Origin: Terrimesophilobacter sp036565765
GTDB taxonomy: Bacteria; Actinomycetota; Actinomycetes; Actinomycetales; Microbacteriaceae
Direction: 5' to 3' (one strand)
Assembly (NCBI RefSeq): GCF_036565765.1
Contig: NZ_DATCXP010000083.1
Length of the DNA stretch: 20,282 nucleotides
Below, one piece after another: positions 7,207-14,828 of this stretch. Position 1 is the stretch's first letter, and every line of letters starts with the position of its first letter. The translations under genes were made by a program, and so were the position numbers. The notes beneath the pieces were generated by a model. It was not told the DNA's origin. It worked only from the letters and a program-made list of their open reading frames with translations, and did no database searches.

Positions 7207-8076
7207 TCAGCCCTTGAGTCCTGAGAAGGTCATCGTCGCGATGAACTGCTTCTGAGCCGCGGCGAAGAAGATGATCAACGGCAGGGTGGCCACGACATTA
7301 CCCGCCATCAGGAGTGCCCAGTCGGTGCGGCGGCCGCCCGCGTAGTTGATGAGCCCCAGCTGGAGGGTGAACGCCTGATCGTTGTTGATCGCAATGAGCG
7401 GCCAGATCAGGTCGTTCCAGGAGCCGAGCAGCGTGAAGATCGCCAGCGTGGCGAGGGCCGGCCTTGCCAGCGGCATGATCACCCGGAAGAACACCTGCCA
7501 ACGGCTGCAGCCATCGATCGTTGCCGCCTCCTCGAGATCTCGCGGGATCGAGAGGAAGAACTGCCGCATGAGGAAGATGCCGAACGCCGAGGCCAGCCAG
7601 GGCACGAACGCCGCGGCGAGCGAGTCGATGAGGCCCAGCTTGGAGAACATCACGTAGGTCGGGATCATCAGCAGCTGGGTGGGGATCATGATCGTAGCAA
7701 CGATGGCGAAGAAGCCGAAGTTGCGGCCACGGAACTTCAGCCGGGCGAAGCCATAACCCGCCAGCGAGCAGAGCACCAGGTGGGAAGCGATCGCGATCGA
7801 GGCCACGATGACCGAGTTGCCCAGCCAGAGGAAGATCTCCGACGTCTCGAACAGCCGGGCGTAGCCGTCGAAGGTCAGCCGGGCCGGGATGAGCGGGGTC
7901 GGGAACTTCTGAAGCTCGGATGCCGGGGTCAGGGAGGCGAGGAACATCTGCAGGAACGGGATCGCGAACAGCACGGCGACCGGCATCAGAAAGAGGTGCC
8001 ACCAGCTGAACCTGGGATGCTTCTTGGCTGCAGCAGGCGGGAGACCGGGGAGCGCGACTTCTGAGGGGGCTGTCAT
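7207..8076 (-). CDS. Sugar ABC transporter permease, MalG type
   Basis: This 289-residue inner-membrane protein has about six hydrophobic segments and, between the last ones, the cytoplasmic EAA loop E-E-A-A-T-I-D-G-C-S-R-W-Q-V-F at 182-196, which docks on the ATPase. The following F-R-V-I-M-P-L-A-R-P-A-L and the A-x-Q-K-Q-F-I...G-L-K-G end are typical of the MalG partner of CUT1 carbohydrate importers. The start at 8076 overlaps the stop of the other permease as ATGA; the long frame upstream to 8466 lies inside that gene. No ATP-binding subunit is encoded nearby, as is usual for actinobacterial CUT1 operons served by a shared MsiK-type ATPase elsewhere. The transported sugar is inferred only from context. 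Confidence 0.93.
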   Translation of the reverse strand: MTAPSEVALPGLPPAAAKKHPRFSWWHLFLMPVAVLFAIPFLQMFLASLTPASELQKFPTPLIPARLTFDGYARLFETSEIFLWLGNSVIVASIAIASHLVLCSLAGYGFARLKFRGRNFGFFAIVATIMIPTQLLMIPTYVMFSKLGLIDSLAAAFVPWLASAFGIFLMRQFFLSIPRDLEEAATIDGCSRWQVFFRVIMPLARPALATLAIFTLLGSWNDLIWPLIAINNDQAFTLQLGLINYAGGRRTDWALLMAGNVVATLPLIIFFAAAQKQFIATMTFSGLKG

Positions 8077-9053
8077 CACAGGGCCTCGATGTTGTTGCGT
8101 CGCGAGTAGAGCACGACTCCGATCGTGATCACCAGGGTCAGCGCGAACAGCCCGTAGGCGAGAGCGGAGCCGTAGCCGAATTCGAGCTTCTTGAAGGCTG
8201 TCTTCCACAGGTAGTAGACGACCGTCTGCGTGGCATTGAGGGGTCCGCCGCGGGTGGTCGTGTAGACGAGATCGAAGAGCTGGATCGCCTGGATGCTCTG
8301 CCAGATCCCGATGAAGATGGTCACCGGGCGCAGTTGCGGCCAGATCACATTCCAGAACGCCTGCCAGCGGTTCGCCCCGTCGATCCTGGCCGCCTCGACC
8401 AGCTCGCTCGGCACATCCTGCAGCGCGGCAAGGTAGACGACGGTGGTGAACGCGGCGTCTCCCCACAGCGACATGATGACGACGACGAGCATCGCCTGCT
8501 GTGGATTCTCGAGCCAGCCCTGCTCCGGCAGGCTCAGCAGGTGCAGCACATTGTTGACCAGACCGAATTGCGGGCTGAACAGGTAGGAGGTGAGGATTCC
8601 GGTGGCCACGGCGGAGGCCACGAACGGAATGAAGATCGCGGTGCGATAGAAGCCGATGAACCGGATGCGCCGGTTGAGCGCCACCGCGAGGAACAGGCCG
8701 AGGAAGAGCGACATCGGCACGAACAGCACGGTGAACACGAGGGTGTGGATGACGGCGTCACCCAGCTCGGCATCCGTGACCAGCGCCTGGTAGTTGTCCA
8801 GTCCGATGAAGCTCGGCTCCCTGAAGCCGTCCCATTTCTGCAGGGACAGCAGAAAGGCCCACACGGCGGGGAAGATCGACAGTCCGAGCACGATGACCAT
8901 GGCCGGAGCGACGAAGCCCCACCCTCCGAGCGTGTCCCGGATCGCCCGCTGCCGGCGGGCGCGGTCTGGCACGGCATCGCGGGGGGCGGCGCTCGAAGTA
9001 CGAGCACCGCCCCTTGCGACTGTGCCGGGCCGATCGTCGAGCTGTCGGGTCAC
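8076..9053 (-). CDS. Sugar ABC transporter permease, MalF type
   Basis: A 325-residue membrane protein with a charged cytoplasmic N-terminal tail (about 1-43) and six predicted membrane segments. The EAA loop E-A-A-R-I-D-G-A-N-R-W-Q-A-F at 220-233 is followed by W-P-Q-L-R-P. The late T-T-x-G-G-P-x-x-x-T-x-x-x-x-Y-Y-x-W segment is characteristic of MalF/UgpA-like CUT1 permeases. The GTG at 9053 is chosen because an ACGGAG ribosome site lies about ten bases upstream and only four bases separate it from the binding-protein stop. It forms a heterodimer with the MalG-type subunit to which it is translationally coupled. Confidence 0.93.
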   Translation of the reverse strand: MTRQLDDRPGTVARGGARTSSAAPRDAVPDRARRQRAIRDTLGGWGFVAPAMVIVLGLSIFPAVWAFLLSLQKWDGFREPSFIGLDNYQALVTDAELGDAVIHTLVFTVLFVPMSLFLGLFLAVALNRRIRFIGFYRTAIFIPFVASAVATGILTSYLFSPQFGLVNNVLHLLSLPEQGWLENPQQAMLVVVIMSLWGDAAFTTVVYLAALQDVPSELVEAARIDGANRWQAFWNVIWPQLRPVTIFIGIWQSIQAIQLFDLVYTTTRGGPLNATQTVVYYLWKTAFKKLEFGYGSALAYGLFALTLVITIGVVLYSRRNNIEAL

Positions 9054-9057
9054 GTTG

Positions 9058-10389
9058 TCAATTCTCCGTGAGCGCCTTGTTCGACACTTCCACCGCGTTC
9101 TTCAGCGCGTCGGCGGGGTTGCCCTGGCCCTGCAGCACCTGGGAGATCGCCTGCGCGATCGCCTCGGACAGCCCGACGTACCCTGGGACGGTCGGACGCG
9201 TGTTCTTCGCGTTGGCGAGGTTTCCGGCCATGATGTCCAGGCCGGGGTTCGCGGCCACCTGCTCCTTGAACGCGCTCGAGTCGACTTCGCTGGTGCGCAG
9301 CGGAAGGTTGCCGAGCTTCACGTTCCAGCGCTCATCCTGGGCCGGGTCGGTCAGCCACTTGGTGAACTCGTAGGCCCAGTGGGCGCGGTTGACGTCCTTG
9401 TGGTCGAACAGCGTCCACAGGTCCGGCCCTGACACGGTCTGGTGGTCACCGTTCGTGCCTGGCAGCACCGTGACTCCGTAGCTCGTTCCTGCGACTCCGA
9501 GATCGTAGAGCTGCCACGGTCCTGAGGTGATCATGCCGATGAGGTCGTTGGAGAAGAGCTGGCCGAATTTGTCGTCGGTCTGGTCGAGATAGACGCTCTT
9601 GTCTGTGACGGCCATGTCCTGCAGGAAGGTGAGCGCCTTCACGCCGGCATCCGAGTCGAAGGTCGCCGTGGTTCCGTCGTCGGAGAGGATGCTGCCGCCC
9701 GCCTGCCAGAGGTGCGGCCAGAACTGCCAGGTCGTCTCCTCGCTTCCGGAGACCGAGTAGCCGTACCCGTAGATGTTCTTCGAGGGATCGGTGAGCTGCT
9801 TCGCCGCGGTGCGGAAGTCATCCCAGGTCCACTCGTCCGTCGGATAGGCCACGCCCGCGTTGTCGAACACGGTCTTGTTGTAGAGCAGGGAGATGTCGTC
9901 GACGACCGCGGGGAAGCCGATGGTCTTCTCACCGGTGGGCTGGGCAGTGCCGCGCGCCGCCGCGGAGAATTCATCCCACTTCACTGCCGGGTCGGAGACC
10001 TGCTCGGTGATGTCCAGGGTGCGGTTGGATCGCTCGAGCTGGCTCGCCCATGAGCCGAAGGCATAGGACACGTCAGGATAGCTGTTCCCGGCGAACGACG
10101 CGGACAGTTTCTGCAGCAGGTCCTCGGTTGCGGAAGCGCCCGGCGACATCTTGATCGTGACGTTCTTGTGCGCCGCCTCGAACTCCCTGGCGAGCTCCTC
10201 GAGCATCTTCTCGCCGGCGTCGTCCTGGCCCGTCCACATCGTGATGGTGACCGCCGCCTCGGTGTCGAGCACGGTCACCTCCTTCTGGCCGGAGCACGCG
10301 GTGAGGGTGGCTGCCGCCATGCCGACGGCGAGCGCGACGGCGCCTATTCGCAGTGGAGCCTTTCTTGTTTCCCGAAAAATATTGAACAT
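9058..10389 (-). CDS. Sugar ABC transporter substrate-binding lipoprotein
   Basis: This 443-residue extracellular solute-binding protein (family 1, CUT1) captures the sugar outside the membrane and hands it to the two permeases. Residues 1-31 are a lipoprotein signal with an A-A-T-L-T-A-C lipobox (Cys32). The mature part has the T-I-T-M-W-T start, a Y-P-D-V block, I-G-F-P-A-V-V-D-D-I-S-L-L-Y-N-K, the W-T-W-D-D-F segment and a G-P-W-Q-L motif, all typical of the fold. The ATG at 10389 is supported by a GGAG site eight bases away; an in-frame ATG 30 bases upstream would only lengthen the signal. It follows the SIS gene by 56 bases. Ligand cannot be read from sequence; a HexNAc-containing oligosaccharide is suggested by the locus. 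Confidence 0.94.
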   Translation of the reverse strand: MFNIFRETRKAPLRIGAVALAVGMAAATLTACSGQKEVTVLDTEAAVTITMWTGQDDAGEKMLEELAREFEAAHKNVTIKMSPGASATEDLLQKLSASFAGNSYPDVSYAFGSWASQLERSNRTLDITEQVSDPAVKWDEFSAAARGTAQPTGEKTIGFPAVVDDISLLYNKTVFDNAGVAYPTDEWTWDDFRTAAKQLTDPSKNIYGYGYSVSGSEETTWQFWPHLWQAGGSILSDDGTTATFDSDAGVKALTFLQDMAVTDKSVYLDQTDDKFGQLFSNDLIGMITSGPWQLYDLGVAGTSYGVTVLPGTNGDHQTVSGPDLWTLFDHKDVNRAHWAYEFTKWLTDPAQDERWNVKLGNLPLRTSEVDSSAFKEQVAANPGLDIMAGNLANAKNTRPTVPGYVGLSEAIAQAISQVLQGQGNPADALKNAVEVSNKALTEN

Positions 10390-10445
10390 CGTTGATCTCC
10401 ATTTCCTGGTACTGGGCAAGCGCCCGCGGCGCCACCGGCTGTGTG

Positions 10446-11324
10446 TTATTGAAGGATGACGGACCGAGACAGGTGTCGCGGGGAATCCGGGTTGAGACCA
10501 CGGCTCTCCGCGAGCGCGACGGCCAGGCGCTGGGCCTGGACCAGTTGAACGAGCGGATCTCCGGCGTCGGAGACCACCTGAGCGCCGGTGGTCCTGATGT
10601 CGGCGACCAGGCCGGGGTCGACCGAGCCGAAGACCCAGACCAGGGAACCCGGATGCGCGACGGCGATGGGACCGTGCCGATAGTCGAGCAGCGGGTAGGA
10701 CTCCGACCAGGCCTGCGCTGCCTCCCTGATCTTGAGTGCGGCCTCCTGTGCGAGCCCGTGCGTCCAGCCACTGCCGAGATAGACGAAGTGGTCGAGGCGG
10801 GAGACATCGAGCGGCAGCGGAGCGGCCAGGATCGCCTCCGCCTGCGCAGGCAGCTCGCTCACATCCTCGCCGAGAGCCGCACGGGCAAGAAGCAGGAGCG
10901 TCGTCGGGAAGCGAGTCTGCACGACCGAGCGCTCATCCGCGAAGTCGAGAACGAGCGCCTCGTCGACCAACTCATGCACCGGCGCATCCTGCACCCCGGT
11001 CACGGCGATCTTCCTCACGCCCGCGGGCACCCGGCGCAGCGCCTCGAGCACCTCGCTCGTCGTTCCGGACCTGGTGAGCGCAACGACCCGGTCGTAGTCG
11101 CGCCATCTGCGCGGCTCTGACGCGTAGGCGGCATCGGTGATCCCGAATCCGCCGCTCTCCCGAAGCCAGGCGAGCGACTCCGCGACGAACGCGGAGGTGC
11201 CGCAGCCGAGCACGAGCACCTTCTCGCCGGGCGCAGCCAGCAGCTCACGGGCGCGATCGTGGAGTGCGAGACCTTCCCGCCATATCGCCGGCTGGCTCGC
11301 GATCTCACTTGCCGTGATCGTCAT
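10446..11324 (-). CDS. SIS-domain sugar isomerase/deaminase, AgaS-like
   Basis: A 292-residue cytoplasmic protein with two sugar-isomerase (SIS) domains, related to the isomerase half of GlmS. SIS1 shows L-G-C-G-T-S-A-F at 39-46 and T-R-S-G-T-T-S-E at 84-91 for phosphate binding. SIS2 shows L-G-S-G-W-T-H-G-L-A-Q-E-A-A-L-K at 183-198 and Y-R-H-G-P at 215-219. Next to a tagatose-type kinase and a class II aldolase, the likely reaction is galactosamine-6-phosphate to tagatose-6-phosphate plus ammonia, as for AgaS. It is shorter than enterobacterial AgaS. A fructosamine-6-phosphate deglycase (FrlB) is an alternative, since Frl systems also pair SIS and PfkB proteins. The ATG at 11324 follows an AGGAAG site; the frame reaches 11402 but lacks a better start. 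First gene of the operon. Confidence 0.85.
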   Translation of the reverse strand: MTITASEIASQPAIWREGLALHDRARELLAAPGEKVLVLGCGTSAFVAESLAWLRESGGFGITDAAYASEPRRWRDYDRVVALTRSGTTSEVLEALRRVPAGVRKIAVTGVQDAPVHELVDEALVLDFADERSVVQTRFPTTLLLLARAALGEDVSELPAQAEAILAAPLPLDVSRLDHFVYLGSGWTHGLAQEAALKIREAAQAWSESYPLLDYRHGPIAVAHPGSLVWVFGSVDPGLVADIRTTGAQVVSDAGDPLVQLVQAQRLAVALAESRGLNPDSPRHLSRSVILQ

Positions 11325-11385
11325 CGGTACTTCGCTTCCTGTCTGTCGCGGAGGGCAGGCCTCAGCGGTGAGTTGTGCAATAGTC

Positions 11386-11398
11386 TCCCAAAGAGTGA
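11386..11398. promoter_or_regulatory. Candidate DeoR-protein operator in the SIS/amidohydrolase divergent region
   Basis: TCCCAAAGAGTGA here closely resembles TCCCTAAAGTGA at 14773-14784, the other divergent intergenic region of the locus. In both places it lies upstream of a minus-strand catabolic gene, with a TATTGC or TATGTT possible -10 downstream on that strand. The match is short and was found by eye, so it is a candidate only. Confidence 0.3.
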
Positions 11399-11445
11399 TC
11401 ATGTGACAAGAAAAGTGCCGAAATCGCTCATTTGGATTGACTGTT

Positions 11446-11451
11446 AAGGGG
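11446..11451 (+). promoter_or_regulatory. Ribosome site deciding a TTG start
   Basis: AAGGGG lies eight bases before the TTG at 11460. No ATG or GTG with a comparable site precedes the metal-binding motif at residue 40 of the amidohydrolase, so this site fixes the unusual start. Confidence 0.6.
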
Positions 11452-11459
11452 AATTTGCC

Positions 11460-12524
11460 TTGTCACCGAACTGGTCCCAACTCCAGAAGCTGCGCGTCGT
11501 GGACTGGAAGCCCGAACAGCAGCTACGACTGCCTGCCACCGAAGTGCCGCGTCCCGCCGCTGCCTGCATCGACATCCACAACCACCTCGGACGCTGGCTG
11601 ACCGACGGAGAGTGGATGTTCGACGACGTCACCGCGCTCGTCGCCATCATGGACGCACACGACGTCGAGGCGATCGTGAACCTCGATGGGATGTGGGGAC
11701 CGGAAGTCTCGGCCAACGTCGATCGCTACGACCGCGCCTTCCCCGGGAGGTTCCACACCTTCTGCCAGCTCGACTGGACCAGACTCGCTGGACCGGACGG
11801 CGTGGCCGCGCTCCAGGCATCCCTCGACGACAGCGCAGGGCGCGGCGCGCGGGGGGTCAAGGTGTGGAAGAACCTCGGGCTCACCATCCACGACGCGAAC
11901 GGTGCGGTCATCCTGCCCGACGACGAACGCGTGATCGAGGTCATGGCCCACGCGGGAGAGCTCGGACTGCCGGTTCTCATTCACACCGCAGATCCGAAGG
12001 CCTTCTTCGAGCCGCTCGATGGGCGCAACGAACGGCTCGACGAGTTATTGCAGGAGCGCGATTGGTGGTTCGGCGACCGGTCTCGATTCCCGGCGTTCGA
12101 GCGGCTCATGGAATCCCTCGCCGGCCTCGTGCTCGCCTGCCCGGGCACGCGCTTCGTCGGGGCGCATGCCGGAGGCGCGGCGGAGGATCTCGACCTCGTT
12201 GAGTCGCTGCTCTCCCGCGCGCAGAACTTCTCGATCGACATCGCCGGGAGGATGGCGGAACTCGGGCGCCAGCCGCGGAGGTTCTCCGCGCTCGTCGAAC
12301 GATTCCCCGACCGCGTGCTGTTCGGCACCGACATCTACCCGGCGACGGGGGAGCAGTACCGCCTGCACTACCGGTTCCTGGAGACCGCCGACGAGGCGTT
12401 CGAGTACGCGCCGGGGAGCGAGATCCCGCCACAGGGTCGCTGGACGGTGTCGGGGCTCCACCTCGACCCTTCGCTGCTGCCCGCCATCTACCGCGGCAAC
12501 GCCGAGCGCTTTCTCGGTCTCTGA
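11460..12524 (+). CDS. Metal-dependent amidohydrolase-superfamily enzyme (Amidohydrolase_2 type)
   Basis: A 354-residue cytoplasmic TIM-barrel enzyme starting at TTG, with a good AAGGGG ribosome site. It keeps the superfamily metal ligands: D-I-H-N-H-L (His40, His42) on strand 1, I-H-T at 174-176 (His175), G-A-H-A-G-G (His236) and F-G-T-D-I-Y (Asp291). A conserved-looking K-V-W-K at 134-137 could be a further ligand. The overall pattern resembles PF04909, whose known members are decarboxylases, lactonases and related hydrolases, rather than NagA-type deacetylases. It is transcribed alone, divergently from the SIS-first operon, and convergent with the aldolase gene. The locus lacks an obvious N-acetylhexosamine-6-phosphate deacetylase, so this enzyme may fill that or another hydrolytic step. 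The substrate is unknown. Confidence 0.85.
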   Translation: MSPNWSQLQKLRVVDWKPEQQLRLPATEVPRPAAACIDIHNHLGRWLTDGEWMFDDVTALVAIMDAHDVEAIVNLDGMWGPEVSANVDRYDRAFPGRFHTFCQLDWTRLAGPDGVAALQASLDDSAGRGARGVKVWKNLGLTIHDANGAVILPDDERVIEVMAHAGELGLPVLIHTADPKAFFEPLDGRNERLDELLQERDWWFGDRSRFPAFERLMESLAGLVLACPGTRFVGAHAGGAAEDLDLVESLLSRAQNFSIDIAGRMAELGRQPRRFSALVERFPDRVLFGTDIYPATGEQYRLHYRFLETADEAFEYAPGSEIPPQGRWTVSGLHLDPSLLPAIYRGNAERFLGL

Positions 12525-12558
12525 GGCTCAATCCGAGACGGGCGGGCGGCTCGCGACC

Positions 12559-13407
12559 TCACGCCCCGGCCAGAAGGCGGCAGTAGCTTTCCACCAACGA
12601 GGCCATCGCGTCGCGGGGGCCGCGCGAGTAGACCCGCGGGTCCACCGCATCCGGATACTCGGCGAGCGCCTGTCGCAGCGCCCCTGTCGCGGCGACATTG
12701 AGAGCGGTGCCGATGTTGACCTTGCGGATGCCCGCCGCGACCGCCTGCGCCAGCGCGTCATCCGGAACGCCCGACGAGCCATGCAGCACGAGCGGCACAG
12801 GGACCGCAGCGGCCAGCCGTTCGACCAATTCCAGATCGATCGACGCGGAGCGCTGAATCATCGCATGAGAGCTTCCCACCGCGACCGCGAGCCCGTCGAC
12901 TCCCGTCGCCTCGGCGAACGCCTGCGCTTCCGCGGGATCCGTTCGCACCCCGGGCGCATGCGCACCGTCCTTGCCGCCGATCGCTCCGAGTTCCGCTTCG
13001 ACCCAGAGCCCGAGCTCATGGGCTCGACGGGTGACGGATGCGGTCGCCGCGACATTGTCCCGGTAGTCGAGCTTCGACGCGTCGAACATGATCGAGCCGA
13101 CCCCGGCCGTACCCGCGATCGCGAGAGCGCGATCGACGAGGCCGACATCCTCGAAGTGGTCGAGGTGAAGAGCGATCGGGGCGGGCGAGGCGAGCGCGAT
13201 CTCGTGGCAGGCTGCGAGGAGTGGTTCCAGCCCGCCGTGATAGCGGACCGCGTTCTCGCTCAGCTGCAGGATCACGGCAACACCCGCCCGACCGGCGCCC
13301 TCGGCAATGGCCTCGGCGTGCTCGAGCGTGATCACGTTGAACGCAGGCACGGCCCCACCCCGAGCGACCGCTGCGTCGACGAGATCCCGGGTCGCGGCGA
13401 GCGTCAC
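12559..13407 (-). CDS. Class II ketose-bisphosphate aldolase (tagatose-bisphosphate type)
   Basis: A 282-residue zinc aldolase of the GatY/KbaY/FbaA family, which cleaves tagatose- or fructose-1,6-bisphosphate to DHAP and glyceraldehyde-3-phosphate. Visible are P-A-F-N-V at 21-25, the H-L-D-H motif at 81-84 (Asp83 acid/base, His84 zinc), S-I-M-F-D-A-S at 105-111, V-E-A-E-L-G at 136-141, G-S-S-H (His181 zinc), L-V-L-H-G-S-S-G-V-P at 206-215 (His209 zinc) and K-V-N-I-G-T at 229-234 for phosphate binding. The GTG at 13407 overlaps the GH4 stop as GTGA, so the two are translationally coupled. The compact length and the neighbouring 1-PfkB kinase and AgaS-like protein favour tagatose-1,6-bisphosphate. 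It ends 34 bases from the convergent amidohydrolase gene. Confidence 0.9.
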   Translation of the reverse strand: MTLAATRDLVDAAVARGGAVPAFNVITLEHAEAIAEGAGRAGVAVILQLSENAVRYHGGLEPLLAACHEIALASPAPIALHLDHFEDVGLVDRALAIAGTAGVGSIMFDASKLDYRDNVAATASVTRRAHELGLWVEAELGAIGGKDGAHAPGVRTDPAEAQAFAEATGVDGLAVAVGSSHAMIQRSASIDLELVERLAAAVPVPLVLHGSSGVPDDALAQAVAAGIRKVNIGTALNVAATGALRQALAEYPDAVDPRVYSRGPRDAMASLVESYCRLLAGA

Positions 13408-14720
13408 GGCAGAACCAGCTCCGCCCGGCCACCGACACCGACCGGAAGCACTGCGGCGTGCGCGGCAGTCAACTCGTCGCACAGCGCCCAGAGCTGCTCG
13501 GGCGTGAGCGTCGAGTTCGCGTTCGGGTCGGCGAGCAGCGCCTGACGCACGAGGTCGGGATTGCCGGTTCTGGCGGCCTCGATCGTGAGCTCCGCGACCG
13601 AGAGATAGCTCCGGTTGAGAGCTGCCCCCTGAGGCGGGATGGAGCCGACCGGGTGGGGAGTGAGCCCGCTCGCGTCGACGGTGCTGGGCACCTCGACGAC
13701 GGCGCCATCCGGAAGGTTGTCGATCAGCCCGCGGTTCACGACGTTCGCGTGGATCACGCGGGGCGTGTCGGTGAGCATCGAATGGATGAACTGCGGTGCG
13801 TACTCGGATGCCCCTTCCTCCAGCTCGAGCGGCTCGCCGGATGCGAGAGCAGCCTTCGCGTGCTCGAACTCTGCAACGTTCTGCTCACTGATGCCGAGGT
13901 ATTCGAGCGGGCGCAGGCGGAATCTCTCGATCTGCTCGTCCGACCGGAGGAACCACGACAGGTACTCGGAGGAGTGCTCGCTCGTCTCCGTCGGGTAGAA
14001 GCCGATGCGCCGGAAGATCTCCACCCGCACTCGACGCGACAGCTCCGGGTCGCGCTCGATCGCCTCGCGCAGCCGCGGGTAGAGATCCTTGCCGTCGCGT
14101 GACCACTCGGTCAGCCAGGCCTGGTGGTTGACGCCCGCCGCCCGGTAGTGCGTCCCCTCCAACGGCACTCCGATGAGTTCGCACAGATCGTGCACGGTCC
14201 AGTACACGCTGTGACACAGGCCGACGGCCTTGATCCCGGGGGCGACGATGGACATCCACCACACGTTCATCGCCATCGGGTTCGTGTAGTTGAGGAACCA
14301 GGCATCCGGGCACAGTTCGAGCATGTCCTTCGCGATCGCCGACAGTGCCGGGAAGGTGCGGAGGCCCCGGAAGATGCCGCCGACGCCGGTCGTGTCGCCG
14401 ATGGTCTGCCGCAGGCCGTGGCGCGCGGGAATCTCGAGATCGATACGCGTCGCGTCGATCCCGCCGACCTGGATCATATTCACGACGAAATCGGCGCCGT
14501 CGAGCGCTCTGCGGCGATCGAGTGTCGCGACGACCTCGAGAGGACGCCCGAGCCGCTCGGAGACCTGCAGAGCCGTTCCGCGCGCAACCTCCAGTCGCTC
14601 GGGGTTGATGTCGAACAGGCGCAGGGTGAAGGGCGACAGGTCGGAGTACCGCAACAGGTCGGCGATGAGCTGACGGGTGAACACGACGCTCCCGGCGCCG
14701 AGGAAAACTAGCGTGGTCAT
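13404..14720 (-). CDS. NAD-dependent glycoside hydrolase family 4, alpha-galactosidase (MelA-like)
   Basis: This 438-residue cytoplasmic enzyme has the GH4 hallmarks: an NAD-binding F-L-G-A-G-S-V-V-F-T at 6-15, D-I-N-P at 37-40, Q-V-G-G at 84-87, the R-H-G-L-R-Q-T-I-G-D-T-T-G-V-G-G-I stretch at 100-116, N-Y-T-N-P-M-A-M-N at 144-152, metal-binding Cys169 in L-C-H-S-V and His199 in A-G-V-N-H-Q. GH4 enzymes work by transient oxidation at C3 using NAD and Mn. The Q-T-I-x-D-T-x-G-x-G-G-I and N-P-M-A-M-N blocks match E. coli MelA best, so alpha-galactosidase is the prime candidate. An alpha-GalNAc or alpha-galacturonide activity is possible. The ATG at 14720 puts the nucleotide loop at the N-terminus; the frame to 14861 crosses the promoter. 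Released galactose would suit GalK/GalT. Confidence 0.9.
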   Translation of the reverse strand: MTTLVFLGAGSVVFTRQLIADLLRYSDLSPFTLRLFDINPERLEVARGTALQVSERLGRPLEVVATLDRRRALDGADFVVNMIQVGGIDATRIDLEIPARHGLRQTIGDTTGVGGIFRGLRTFPALSAIAKDMLELCPDAWFLNYTNPMAMNVWWMSIVAPGIKAVGLCHSVYWTVHDLCELIGVPLEGTHYRAAGVNHQAWLTEWSRDGKDLYPRLREAIERDPELSRRVRVEIFRRIGFYPTETSEHSSEYLSWFLRSDEQIERFRLRPLEYLGISEQNVAEFEHAKAALASGEPLELEEGASEYAPQFIHSMLTDTPRVIHANVVNRGLIDNLPDGAVVEVPSTVDASGLTPHPVGSIPPQGAALNRSYLSVAELTIEAARTGNPDLVRQALLADPNANSTLTPEQLWALCDELTAAHAAVLPVGVGGRAELVLP

Positions 14721-14772
14721 GAGTCGATCTTGGGCGGTAGTGCTCGATTCGCGCAACATACTGAGCGAAAGA

Positions 14773-14784
14773 TCCCTAAAGTGA
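14773..14784. promoter_or_regulatory. Candidate DeoR-protein operator in the GH4/deoR divergent region
   Basis: TCCCTAAAGTGA sits in the 108-base gap between the divergent GH4 and regulator genes and resembles TCCCAAAGAGTGA at 11386-11398. On the minus strand a TATGTT that could serve as a -10 for GH4 lies about 20 bases downstream. On the plus strand TAGGAT at 14791-14796 could be a -10 for the regulator. Binding here would give autoregulation. The assignment is tentative. Confidence 0.3.
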
Positions 14785-14828
14785 ACAGGTAGGATGATCG
14801 CTTCTTCACATCGATTCTGGGGTGGGCC

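Noticed and set aside
5319..11324. Fructosamine (Frl) utilisation system, from the SIS plus PfkB pairing
   Set aside because: Kept as an alternative only: the tagatose-type aldolase, 1-PfkB kinase and GH20/GH4 enzymes fit an amino-sugar pathway better.
12019..13545. A 508-codon plus-strand open frame spanning the amidohydrolase, aldolase and GH4 ends
   Set aside because: It crosses a convergent gene boundary, its composition is Arg/Ser-rich, and real genes with full motif sets occupy the other frames.
14721..14828. A riboswitch or tRNA in the GH4/deoR gap
   Set aside because: The 108 bases show promoter-like words and short motifs but no cloverleaf or known aptamer core.
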